Notes under the pieces: generated by a model | Seen by the model: the letters and a program-made list of their open reading frames with translations, nothing else | Told to the model about the DNA's origin: nothing | Database searches by the model: none | Position numbers and translations under genes: made by a program | NCBI RefSeq assembly: GCF_001590925.1 | Contig: NZ_BCTU01000015.1 | Coordinates: 124,001-188,000, forward strand | Source: Serratia plymuthica NBRC 102599 | GTDB lineage: Bacteria > Pseudomonadota > Gammaproteobacteria > Enterobacterales > Enterobacteriaceae | DNA: 64,000 nt | Direction of reading: 5' to 3' | Shown: positions 57,716-64,000 of the stretch, one piece after another | Numbering within the stretch: position 1 is the first letter of the stretch | Layout: the number at the start of each line of letters is the position of its first letter

Positions 57716-57736
57716 ATTGATTATACAGTAATCAAT
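57716..57736. promoter_or_regulatory. Palindromic LysR-type site
   Basis: ATTGATTA-TACAG-TAATCAAT, perfect 8-bp arms with a 5-base spacer, between the divergent LysR and nitrilase genes. It fits the T-N11-A pattern of LysR operators. Confidence 0.7.
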
Positions 57737-57780
57737 ACGCCTGCTGTAATCAACGCCAGATAACAGCCAAAGGTAACCTT

Positions 57781-58764
57781 ATGACAACGTCTCTGCGCGC
57801 CGCGACGGTGCAATTTCAGCATCGCGCCAATGATAAAAACTACAACCTGTCGGTAATGGAGGGCTTTATCGCCCGCGCCGCCGCCGAACAAATCCAGGTA
57901 TTAACCTTTCCGGAGATGTGCATTACCGGCTACTGGCACGTGCGGCACCTCAGCGCCGGCGAGATTGGCGCCCTGGCGGAACCGATCGCCGACAGCCCTT
58001 CTCTGACGCGCATTCGTCCGTTGGCGGAACGCTATAACATGGCAATCGGTGTCGGGCTGATTGAGCTGGGCGAGGATGGCAACTATTACAACGCCTACGC
58101 CGTATGCCTGCCCGACGGCAACCTTCACGTTCACCGTAAACTGCACGCCTTTGAACATGAGGCGATAGCCAGCGGCGACAGCTTTACCGTGTTCGATACT
58201 CCCTGGGGAGTGCGGATGGGCGTTCTGATTTGCTGGGACAATAATCTGGTGGAAAACGTGCGCGCAACCACACTGCTGGGAGCGGACGTGCTGTTGGCAC
58301 CGCACCAGACCGGTGGCACCCACTCGCGCAGCCCGCACGGCATGAAACCAATCCCGCTGGCGCTGTGGCAGCAGCGTGCGGAAAATCCGCAGGCGATAGA
58401 GGCGGCATTCCGCGGCGAACACGGGCGCGGCTGGCTGATGCGCTGGCTACCGGCACGTGCCCATGACAATGGCCTGTTTATTCTGTTCAGCAACGGCGTG
58501 GGGCGCGATGACGACGAAGTGCGTACCGGCAACGCGATGATCCTCGATCCCTATGGTCGTATCCTGGCGGAAACCTGGGCTGCGGAAGATCAAATGGTCA
58601 TCGCCGACCTCGATTTGTCGCTGATCCCGCTCAGCACAGGGCGTCGCTGGATCCACGGTCGTCGGCCGGCGTTATATGACATCCTCACGGAACCTCAGGG
58701 TTACGAGCGCGATGCCCGCAGCGCCCGTTTTTCATCGCAACCGGCGCAAAAACTGGGTAAATAA
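57781..58764 (+). CDS. Carbon-nitrogen hydrolase (nitrilase superfamily)
   Basis: A 327-residue enzyme that hydrolyses an amide or nitrile. The catalytic triad is visible: Glu45 (FPEMCITGY), Lys120 (HRKLHAFEHE) and Cys151 (VLICWDNNLVEN). The length and motifs fit aliphatic amidase or N-carbamoyl-type branches. The substrate is unknown. It lies under a LysR gene and is followed by a terminator, so it forms a single-gene unit. Confidence 0.9.
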   Translation: MTTSLRAATVQFQHRANDKNYNLSVMEGFIARAAAEQIQVLTFPEMCITGYWHVRHLSAGEIGALAEPIADSPSLTRIRPLAERYNMAIGVGLIELGEDGNYYNAYAVCLPDGNLHVHRKLHAFEHEAIASGDSFTVFDTPWGVRMGVLICWDNNLVENVRATTLLGADVLLAPHQTGGTHSRSPHGMKPIPLALWQQRAENPQAIEAAFRGEHGRGWLMRWLPARAHDNGLFILFSNGVGRDDDEVRTGNAMILDPYGRILAETWAAEDQMVIADLDLSLIPLSTGRRWIHGRRPALYDILTEPQGYERDARSARFSSQPAQKLGK

Positions 58765-58784
58765 CGCTGAATTTCAGGCAAAAA

Positions 58785-58808
58785 AAATCCGCCCGAAGGC
58801 GGATTTTT
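58785..58808. terminator. Bidirectional terminator between the nitrilase gene and ompX
   Basis: Perfect stem AAATCCGCC / GGCGGATTT with loop CGAA and flanking A and T runs, between converging genes. Confidence 0.9.
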
Positions 58809-58861
58809 ATCTGGTACGGCCAACTGCGCCGTACGCTCACGCCCGCAGGCATGGAGAAATC

Positions 58862-59380
58862 TTAGAAACGGTAGCCTACGCCAACCATCCAGGTGCCAAC
58901 GTCAACACTGCGGATGCGGCTCTGCTCGTAACCTACGTCCAGAGCAACTTCCTGGATTGGGTTGAACTGCAGACCAGCGCCGTAAGTGAAGCCGTAGTCG
59001 CTGCTGCCGTTACGATCGGTGCCGTTCTGTGCATTATCAATGTTTTTGCCGTAGCCAACACCGATCACACCGTAGATGCTTGCCCAGTCATTGAAGCGGT
59101 AAGCTGGACCGGCAGTGATAGAGTTGTACTGCGCTTTGTTGTAGTAACCGCCCTGAGAGCCGTCCTTTTCCAGATGGGTAAAGGAACCGATCACGCCCAG
59201 TGGGTTGTTGTCGAACTCGTAACGGTACTTCAGGTTGAAACCGTCGGCTTTGTTGGCAACGCCTTGGAAATCACCCTGCGCATAGCCAGCGGATACGGTG
59301 CTCTGACCAGCGAATGCGGTACCTGCGGTTACTGCTAATACACAGGCTGCTACTGCGGAAAGACATGCAATTTTTTTCAT
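58862..59380 (-). CDS. ompX: Outer-membrane protein OmpX (Ail/Lom family)
   Basis: An eight-stranded beta-barrel of 172 residues that closely matches E. coli OmpX. The signal peptide is MKKIACLSAVAACVLAVTAG... ending near residue 23. Conserved blocks are FNLKYRYEFDNNPLGVIGSF, YNSITAGPAYRFNDWASIYG and DVGYEQSRIRSVDVGTW. It ends in GVGYRF with the C-terminal Phe recognised by the Bam machine. I use the ATG at 59380 behind GAGGTGG. It is divergent from rhtA, as in E. coli. Confidence 0.96.
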   Translation of the reverse strand: MKKIACLSAVAACVLAVTAGTAFAGQSTVSAGYAQGDFQGVANKADGFNLKYRYEFDNNPLGVIGSFTHLEKDGSQGGYYNKAQYNSITAGPAYRFNDWASIYGVIGVGYGKNIDNAQNGTDRNGSSDYGFTYGAGLQFNPIQEVALDVGYEQSRIRSVDVGTWMVGVGYRF

Positions 59381-59779
59381 AACCACCTCAAACGCGTTAT
59401 ATTTTTAAGTAAATCCATTTGTTCATGCATTGAAAATATAGCAAAAATTAGCGTGAAACTCTGCCTTAAAATGAGTGTCTAACGCTTTATATCGTGTAAC
59501 ATAAGATTTCAAGAACAGTGTATCTACTTCTTTTCGCTCTATTTTCGAGCCGCATTCTACTCGTTTGTGTGACAAGAATCACCTATTTAATATCCAGACA
59601 ATTCCGAAATAAATGCGCACTTTTTGACCATATGCACTTGTTTTGCGTCTGAAGCCGGTGGCTTTTACCGTTTCGTACGCTTTTCGCAGACACATTTACC
59701 CCATTTCATTTACACTGCCCTCATCCAAATTTCGACTGTCTTCCCAAGGCTGTGGAAGGCGAACAAAAGGCTCATAAGG
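59381..59779. other. ompX-rhtA divergent control region
   Basis: About 400 AT-rich bases with promoters for both genes presumed, and a possible CRP site at 59568-59583. No gene seen. Confidence 0.55.
59568..59583. promoter_or_regulatory. Candidate CRP-binding site
   Basis: TGTGA-CAAGAA-TCACC matches nine of the ten consensus half-site bases (TGTGA-N6-TCACA). It is located between ompX and rhtA, so either could be controlled. A match of this quality may still occur by chance. Confidence 0.4.
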
Positions 59780-60667
59780 ATGTCTGCGTCTACACCCGCT
59801 AAAGCGCCTTCCGCGCTGCTGCCCATCTGTTTGTTAATCATCGCCATGGTATCGATCCAGGGCGGCGCCTCGCTGGCCAAAAGCCTGTTTCCGCTGGTCG
59901 GCGCGGAAGGGATCACCACGCTGCGTCTGAGCATCGGCACGCTGATTCTGTTTATTATCTTCCGCCCGTGGCGCATGCGCTTCGCCGCCGGCAGCCGCTT
60001 GCCGCTGCTGGTCTACGGCCTGGCGTTGGGCGCCATGAATTACCTGTTCTACCTTTCGCTGCGCACCCTGCCGCTCGGCATCGCCGTGGCGCTGGAGTTC
60101 ACCGGCCCACTGGCGGTCGCCATGTTTTCCTCACGCCGTGCGATAGACTTTTTATGGGTGGTGCTGGCACTGGTCGGATTGTGGTTCCTGTTGCCACTGG
60201 GTCATGACATGGGCAGTATCGATCCTTTCGGTGCAGCCTGCGCGCTGGGCGCCGGCGCCTGCTGGGCGGTCTATATTATTTTTGGCCAGAAGGCCGGCGG
60301 CGATCACGGGCCGGGAACGGTGGCAGTAGGTTCCCTGATAGCCGCTTTGGTGTTCTGCCCGATTGGCGCCTGGCAAGCCGGCAGCGTATTGCTTAATGTC
60401 GATATTCTGCCCACCGCGCTGGCGGTAGCGATCCTGTCGACCGCGCTCCCTTATTCGCTGGAGATCATCGCGCTGCCCAAAATCCCGGCGCGCACCTTCG
60501 GCACTCTGATGAGCCTGGAGCCGGCAATGGCGGCGCTTTCGGGCATGCTGTTCCTTAATGAGCACCTGACCCTGGTGCAATGGCTGGCTCTGGCAGCGAT
60601 TATCGCGGCATCGATGGGCTCGACTCTGACCATCAAATCCAAACCGCAAATCGAAAAACTGTCTTGA
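59780..60667 (+). CDS. rhtA: Threonine/homoserine exporter RhtA
   Basis: A 295-residue, ten-span drug/metabolite transporter (EamA family) that exports threonine and homoserine. LLIIAMVSIQGGASLAKSLFPLVGAEG, GIAVALEFTGPLAV and LPYSLEIIALPKIPARTFGTLMSLEPAMAALSG equal the E. coli pattern. Start taken at ATG 59780 because it matches RhtA length; a long upstream extension of the frame is not coding. Neighbours ompX and dps match E. coli order. Confidence 0.94.
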   Translation: MSASTPAKAPSALLPICLLIIAMVSIQGGASLAKSLFPLVGAEGITTLRLSIGTLILFIIFRPWRMRFAAGSRLPLLVYGLALGAMNYLFYLSLRTLPLGIAVALEFTGPLAVAMFSSRRAIDFLWVVLALVGLWFLLPLGHDMGSIDPFGAACALGAGACWAVYIIFGQKAGGDHGPGTVAVGSLIAALVFCPIGAWQAGSVLLNVDILPTALAVAILSTALPYSLEIIALPKIPARTFGTLMSLEPAMAALSGMLFLNEHLTLVQWLALAAIIAASMGSTLTIKSKPQIEKLS

Positions 60668-60808
60668 TAATCTGATACGCCCGCATGGCTAAAGCGGAAT
60701 GCTGGCGGGTTAACTGTTTTCGTACCGACAAACGGGCATACTTTTCCCGAAACAACCAACGCTTTTATGGAACCCAACCCGGCAGGGTTGATCACATGGA
60801 GAACCAAA

Positions 60809-61306
60809 GTGATTTATAACACTCTGTTTAACCCACGCTACGGCCGTGGAATGTCGTCAGTACTGATTAAGGCCCTTACTGCTCTGCGTCAATACGATCT
60901 GCCCGAGCTGGCGCTGGGGCGGCATGAAATCGACGGCGAGAAGCTCTTTATGGAGGTAATGACGCTGACAACCGGGCCAGCGCAGGCCAATCGCGCCGAA
61001 CTGCATCAGGAATATGCCGCCATTCATCTGTTAATTAGCGGCGAGGAACGCATTGATTACGGGTTGCCGGGCGATTGGCAAAGCGAACAGCCCTACGACG
61101 AAACGCGGGATCTGCAACTGTTGGATATCATCCGCCATCGCCAGACGCTGCAAATGTTTCCCGGCATGTACGCTATCTTCTTGCCCTATGAACCGCATCA
61201 CCCCGGATGTCAGTTGAATGCCCCAACGGTTATCAAGAAAGCCGTGGTGAAGGTGCATTACAGCCTGCTGTTGCCGCCGATTACTCCTGAGGTAAAGAAC
61301 GAATAA
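60809..61306 (+). CDS. YhcH/YjgK/YiaL family protein
   Basis: A 165-residue cupin-like (beta-galactosidase subunit beta-type) protein. The GTG at 60809 has GGAGA seven bases upstream, and MIYNTLF fits the family; an ATG-based extension from 60767 does not. ELHQEYAAIHLLISGEERIDYG and MFPGMYAIFLPYEPHHPG are the family core, with His and Glu residues likely binding metal. Members are linked to sialic acid or sugar metabolism. Its last 26 bases overlap the convergent P-loop gene. Confidence 0.82.
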   Translation: MIYNTLFNPRYGRGMSSVLIKALTALRQYDLPELALGRHEIDGEKLFMEVMTLTTGPAQANRAELHQEYAAIHLLISGEERIDYGLPGDWQSEQPYDETRDLQLLDIIRHRQTLQMFPGMYAIFLPYEPHHPGCQLNAPTVIKKAVVKVHYSLLLPPITPEVKNE

Positions 61307-61820
61307 ACGTCAGGGTCTGCCCGGGTGAACGCAGCCGAATAAAGCGGATATGTGCATACCGGGCGTTATTCATATCATCCAGGTAGTTGGCCCGGTTTTT
61401 ACGGTAGGTTTTGAGGGTCCACAGAATTATCGAATCGCGGCTGAAAAAAGAACGGCGAAAGCTCTCGCGGTTGCCGGTGCCGGGCCACAATTCAGTGCGG
61501 GCCCAAGCTCGCGTAGCTGCACGGCGCACAGCCTGAAACAGCGTGCGGCAGAACCCGTAGTCCACCCACACGACCCAATCGACCTCACGCCACTTGATCG
61601 ATTTGGTTCGTGTGTAATTGCCGTCCAGCACCCAGCCGCCGTCCGCATCGCCCAATACCTGTGCGAGACGGGCCAAAAACGCATCATCCGGCGTGCCTTG
61701 CCAATCCTGCCGCCAAAATAGCTTGTCCAGCTCGATATAAGGCACTGAAAATTTTTCCGCCAACTGGCGCGCCACCGTGCTTTTGCCACTGCCGCTGGTT
61801 CCAACTACGTTAATTTTCAT
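61281..61820 (-). CDS. P-loop NTPase (FlaR/adenylate-kinase-like)
   Basis: A 179-residue nucleotide-binding protein from the ATG at 61820 (MKINVVGTSGSGKST). Walker A is GTSGSGKST at about 7-15. The pattern VPYIELDKLFWRQDW, WVLDGNYTRTKSIKWREVDWVVWVDY and FCRTLFQAVRRAATR belongs to a family of small adenylate-kinase-like proteins. Substrate unknown. The longer frame to 61916 lacks support. It converges on and overlaps the YhcH-family gene. Confidence 0.82.
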   Translation of the reverse strand: MKINVVGTSGSGKSTVARQLAEKFSVPYIELDKLFWRQDWQGTPDDAFLARLAQVLGDADGGWVLDGNYTRTKSIKWREVDWVVWVDYGFCRTLFQAVRRAATRAWARTELWPGTGNRESFRRSFFSRDSIILWTLKTYRKNRANYLDDMNNARYAHIRFIRLRSPGQTLTFIRSLPQE

Positions 61821-62216
61821 AAGTTCGCAGGCGATAAAAATGAGGGGTAGATATTCTATACGCTCCATTATCGGGCTATCAACCTGAATTAACAGCCAAT
61901 TAACATAACGACACAATAAGGGCCTCCCTAAAAATATATCACTCTGGACAATGAATTTATTACGAGAAGTATCTCCGCGTTTTTATTATTATCTTCAATC
62001 GTTACAAACTTATGAATGAAATTTCAAAATCATTAAAATTCAATACATTAAAAAACAATAAAGCAAAGTTATCGCACTGCGATTTTCAAGGGAAAATTCC
62101 CATTCGTTATTGCCTATTTATCCAATAGCCATTTTCACGCTGCAGGAATGAATATGGCTGCTATAATTACCCCCGTGACAAAAATAGGACAACGACCCAC
62201 AAAGAGGATATCTGAT
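61821..62216. other. Upstream region of dps
   Basis: About 400 AT-rich bases containing the dps promoter; TATAAT at 62162-62167 is a likely -10 element, preceded by C as in sigma-S-type promoters. In E. coli OxyR, IHF and sigma S act here. No gene seen. Confidence 0.55.
62162..62167 (+). promoter_or_regulatory. dps -10 element
   Basis: CTATAAT matches both the sigma-70 and the extended sigma-S -10 consensus, 49 bases before the dps ATG. No good -35 is present, as is common for sigma-S-dependent promoters. Confidence 0.5.
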
Positions 62217-62720
62217 ATGAGTACCGCTAAACTGGTGAAAACGAAATCTTCTGATCTGCTTTACACCCGTAATGACATGGACGAAAAAACGAAGCTGGCC
62301 GCGATCAAAGCCCTGAACCATCAGGTGGTGCAGTTTATTGACCTGTCGTTGATCACCAAACAGGCGCACTGGAACATGCGTGGCGCCAATTTTATTGCCG
62401 TTCATGAAATGCTGGACGGGTTCCGCACCGCGATCACCGATCATCAGGATACTTTTGCCGAGCGCGTAGTGCAGTTGGGCGGCGTGGCGCTGGGTACAGT
62501 GCAGGTGGTTAACGATAAAACCCCGCTGAAAAGCTATCCAACCAACATCCACAGCGTGCAGGAACATCTGAAAGCGCTGGCGGATCGTTATGGCGCAGTA
62601 GCGAATGACATTCGCAAGGCCATCTCCGAAGTGGAAGATGAAGACACTGCCGATATGTTCACTGCAGCATCACGCGATCTGGACAAATTCCTGTGGTTTA
62701 TCGAATCCAATATTGAATAA
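62217..62720 (+). CDS. dps: DNA-protecting ferritin-like protein Dps
   Basis: A 167-residue dodecamer-forming protein that binds DNA and stores iron using hydrogen peroxide. The ferroxidase residues H51, H63, D67, D78 and E82 are all in place, equal in number to E. coli Dps. The Lys-containing N-terminus ([12 protein letters not shown]) should bind DNA. Start at ATG 62217 after AAGAGGATATCTGAT. The longer frame from 62148 is not coding. Position beside rhtA and upstream of glnH is as in E. coli. Confidence 0.97.
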   Translation: MSTAKLVKTKSSDLLYTRNDMDEKTKLAAIKALNHQVVQFIDLSLITKQAHWNMRGANFIAVHEMLDGFRTAITDHQDTFAERVVQLGGVALGTVQVVNDKTPLKSYPTNIHSVQEHLKALADRYGAVANDIRKAISEVEDEDTADMFTAASRDLDKFLWFIESNIE

Positions 62721-62743
62721 ACCCGGGTAAGGGCTATCCCCCA

Positions 62744-62763
62744 CCCCGCATCGCGGGGTTTAA
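62744..62763 (+). terminator. First hairpin after dps
   Basis: Stem CCCCGC / GCGGGG with a 3-base loop, followed by TTTAAA, 23 bases after the stop. Confidence 0.55.
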
Positions 62764-62800
62764 ACAGGCTGCGGACTTTATCCCGGCCTGTTTTTCTTTT
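62762..62800 (+). terminator. Main terminator of dps
   Basis: Stem AAACAGGC / GCCTGTTT with a 16-base loop and a long T-rich tail (TTTTTCTTTTT). Confidence 0.75.
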
Positions 62801-62908
62801 TACGCCGCTTGAATTGCTCAAAAAAACGCCCATAGTAGACTTAATCAGGCAGCGATTGGCCGCGTTACGTACAGAGGAATACGGCGAAAACACCAAAGTG
62901 AGGTCACC

Positions 62909-63175
62909 ATGGCAAACGGCTGGGCGGCGGATGGTGCCGTACAGGATCAGATCGACTCCACCGTTGATGACGCTGTACAGCGTGCACGGCATGCGCTGGG
63001 TCAAGGTGAAAGCGAGCATTATTGCCAGGAGTGCGGCGAAGAAATTCCGCTGGCGCGCCGGCAAGCGTTAAAAGGCGTGCGTTATTGTCTGGCCTGCCAA
63101 ACCGAACTGGACAAAAAACAGACCGACAGCGGCTTATATAACCGACGCGGGAGCAAAGACAGCCAGTTGCGTTAA
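62909..63175 (+). CDS. ybiI: DksA/TraR-type zinc finger protein YbiI
   Basis: An 88-residue protein with a C4 zinc finger CQECGEEIP...YCLACQ at about 39-64 and a conserved tail YNRRGSKDSQLR, equal to E. coli YbiI. The N-terminal MANGWAADGAVQDQIDST also matches. It lacks the long coiled coil of DksA. Function not established. The ATG at 62909 has GAGGT upstream. Confidence 0.93.
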   Translation: MANGWAADGAVQDQIDSTVDDAVQRARHALGQGESEHYCQECGEEIPLARRQALKGVRYCLACQTELDKKQTDSGLYNRRGSKDSQLR

Positions 63176-63350
63176 GAACGTTACTGGTTAAGGGCGCCGG
63201 GTTCTGCGACCATTTCCCGTACTTATCGAACATTCCTGCACCATATGCAACAACGATGCATCATAAAAGTTAGAGTTAGTTATCAATATTGAAGCGAAAC
63301 TGTTAACTATCGGTTGTTTCACCCCCATTATTTGGTTAATGATAGGCCAG

Positions 63351-63400
63351 TGCACCAATGCGGGACCAAAGGCACCATTTTGGGGCCTCAATTTGGTGCA
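63351..63400 (+). promoter_or_regulatory. NtrC-like binding sites upstream of glnH
   Basis: Against the NtrC consensus TGCACCATTTTGGTGCA, GGCACCATTTTGGGGCC (63371-63387) matches 14 of 17 and the 17-mer at 63384-63400 matches 13 of 17. A further TGCACCA half-site lies at 63351. They lie about 70-120 bases upstream of a sigma-54-like promoter, the usual enhancer distance. Confidence 0.7.
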
Positions 63401-63432
63401 TGACAATAATAATACGCCTTCAAAGCACAACA

Positions 63433-63460
63433 TTGCATCACAACTCTTTGTTTTTATAGT
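63433..63460 (+). promoter_or_regulatory. Candidate sigma-70 promoter of glnH
   Basis: TTGCAT (63433-63438) and TATAGT (63455-63460) with a 16-base spacer. It may be the counterpart of the E. coli glnHp1 promoter. Confidence 0.5.
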
Positions 63461-63471
63461 AGTTGCAAACA

Positions 63472-63487
63472 TGGCACGATTTTTTCA
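63472..63487 (+). promoter_or_regulatory. Candidate sigma-54 promoter of glnH
   Basis: TGGCACGATTTTTTCA has a good -24 TGGCACG and correct spacing, but the -12 GC is replaced by TC. It would give nitrogen-controlled transcription with the NtrC sites upstream. Confidence 0.6.
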
Positions 63488-63546
63488 TGGCACCAACTGC
63501 AATATAAAAAATGGGTAATCCGCAACCTGTACAGGAAATTCCTCAC

Positions 63547-64000
63547 ATGAAGTCAATTTTCAAAGTCTCCCTGGCCGCACTTTCGCTGGCTTTTGCCGTA
63601 AGCTCCCACGCAGCAGACAAACTGGTCGTCGCAACCGATACCGCATTCGTTCCCTTTGAATTCAAGCAAGGCGACAAATACGTTGGCTTCGATATCGACC
63701 TGTGGGCCGCGATCGCTAAAGAGCTGAAACTGGATTACACCCTGAAACCTATGGATTTCAGCGGCATCATCCCGGCGTTGCAAACTAAAAACATCGATTT
63801 GGCGCTGGCGGGTATCACCATCACCGAAGAACGTAAAAAAGCCATCGAGTTTTCCGACGGTTACTACAAAAGCGGTCTGTTGGTAATGGTGAATGCCAAC
63901 GACGATAGCGTAAAAAGCGTGAAGGATCTGGACGGTAAAGTGGTGGCGGTGAAGAGCGGCACCGGCTCGGTGGATTACGCCAAGCAAAACATCAAAACCA
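63547..64000 (+). CDS. glnH: Glutamine-binding periplasmic protein GlnH (partial, cut by window end)
   Basis: First 151 residues of the glutamine ABC transporter binding protein. The signal peptide is [22 protein letters not shown] (cleavage near residue 22). The mature start [21 protein letters not shown] and the [18 protein letters not shown] and [21 protein letters not shown] blocks equal E. coli GlnH. Residues lining the ligand pocket (Asp, Phe, Arg) appear present. The 3' end and probably glnP and glnQ lie beyond the window. Confidence 0.95.
   Translation, partial: MKSIFKVSLAALSLAFAVSSHAADKLVVATDTAFVPFEFKQGDKYVGFDIDLWAAIAKELKLDYTLKPMDFSGIIPALQTKNIDLALAGITITEERKKAIEFSDGYYKSGLLVMVNANDDSVKSVKDLDGKVVAVKSGTGSVDYAKQNIKT

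Larger units (their letters stand above)
63176..63546. other. glnH control region
   Basis: About 370 bases with NtrC-like sites (63351-63400) and two candidate promoters. No gene seen; a 94-codon leftward frame there is chance. Confidence 0.65.

Noticed and set aside
63188-63472. 94-codon leftward frame in the glnH control region
   Set aside because: Covers NtrC-like and promoter sequences, with no ribosome site or known similarity.
63486-63500. Second TGGCAC-type sigma-54 site (TGGCACCAACTGCAA)
   Set aside because: Spacing between GG and GC is two bases too short for sigma-54.

Overview
The window comes from the chromosome of an enterobacterium, most likely Serratia. The evidence is gene content and order close to Escherichia coli in several blocks (moeA-moeB, iaaA-gsiABCD, ybiT, ompX, rhtA, dps, ybiI, glnH), a high-GC background, a dispersed palindrome of a type I know from Serratia and Yersinia genomes, and a tandem pair of about 1010-residue proteins resembling the Serratia surface-layer protein SlaA. 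The species cannot be fixed by eye.

Layout. 1-2.5 kb: end of a LysR regulator, then formaldehyde detoxification (frmA, frmB). 2.5-3.0 kb: a ccdAB toxin-antitoxin pair facing frmAB. 3.2-9.5 kb: iaaA-gsiABCD, which hydrolyses isoaspartyl peptides and imports glutathione/dipeptides. 9.9-12.6 kb: a DUF924 gene and moeA-moeB (molybdopterin synthesis). 12.6-16.8 kb: a patchy AT-rich accessory stretch around the ABC-F gene ybiT, with a small membrane protein, an orphan secreted protein and a PEP mutase/isocitrate lyase remnant. 16.8-25.1 kb: small metabolic and regulatory genes (MHS-family transporter, P-loop kinase, ArsR with a monooxygenase, GST, phoA with a Pho box, GNAT, TetR with an NmrA-like reductase). 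25.5-27.8 kb: mqo and a MarA-like AraC regulator. 27.8-34.7 kb: a chaperone-usher fimbrial operon with a divergent EAL phosphodiesterase/LuxR pair. 34.8-43.0 kb: a glutamate-synthase-like FMN protein and choline uptake and oxidation to glycine betaine (betIBA divergent from betT). 43.3-49.9 kb: an AT-rich block with the two SlaA-like proteins. 50.1-54.4 kb: a two-component system divergent from a periplasmic DUF5666-like protein, a cytochrome b and a Tat-exported molybdoprotein, with a perfect 22-bp palindrome between them. 54.5-58.8 kb: two overlapping orphan genes, a hydroxypyruvate isomerase-family gene, a GNAT, and a LysR/nitrilase divergent pair. 58.8-64 kb: ompX, rhtA, a YhcH-family gene, a P-loop kinase, dps, ybiI, and glnH with NtrC-like sites and a sigma-54-like promoter; glnH runs off the end.

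The strongest candidates for something under-described are the tandem SlaA-like RTX/DUF4214 proteins with no exporter beside them, the redox module with its palindromic box, the overlapping orphan pair at 54.5-55.2 kb, and the fimbrial locus with its own c-di-GMP phosphodiesterase. All functions are read from sequence patterns and remembered family features; no database search was run.
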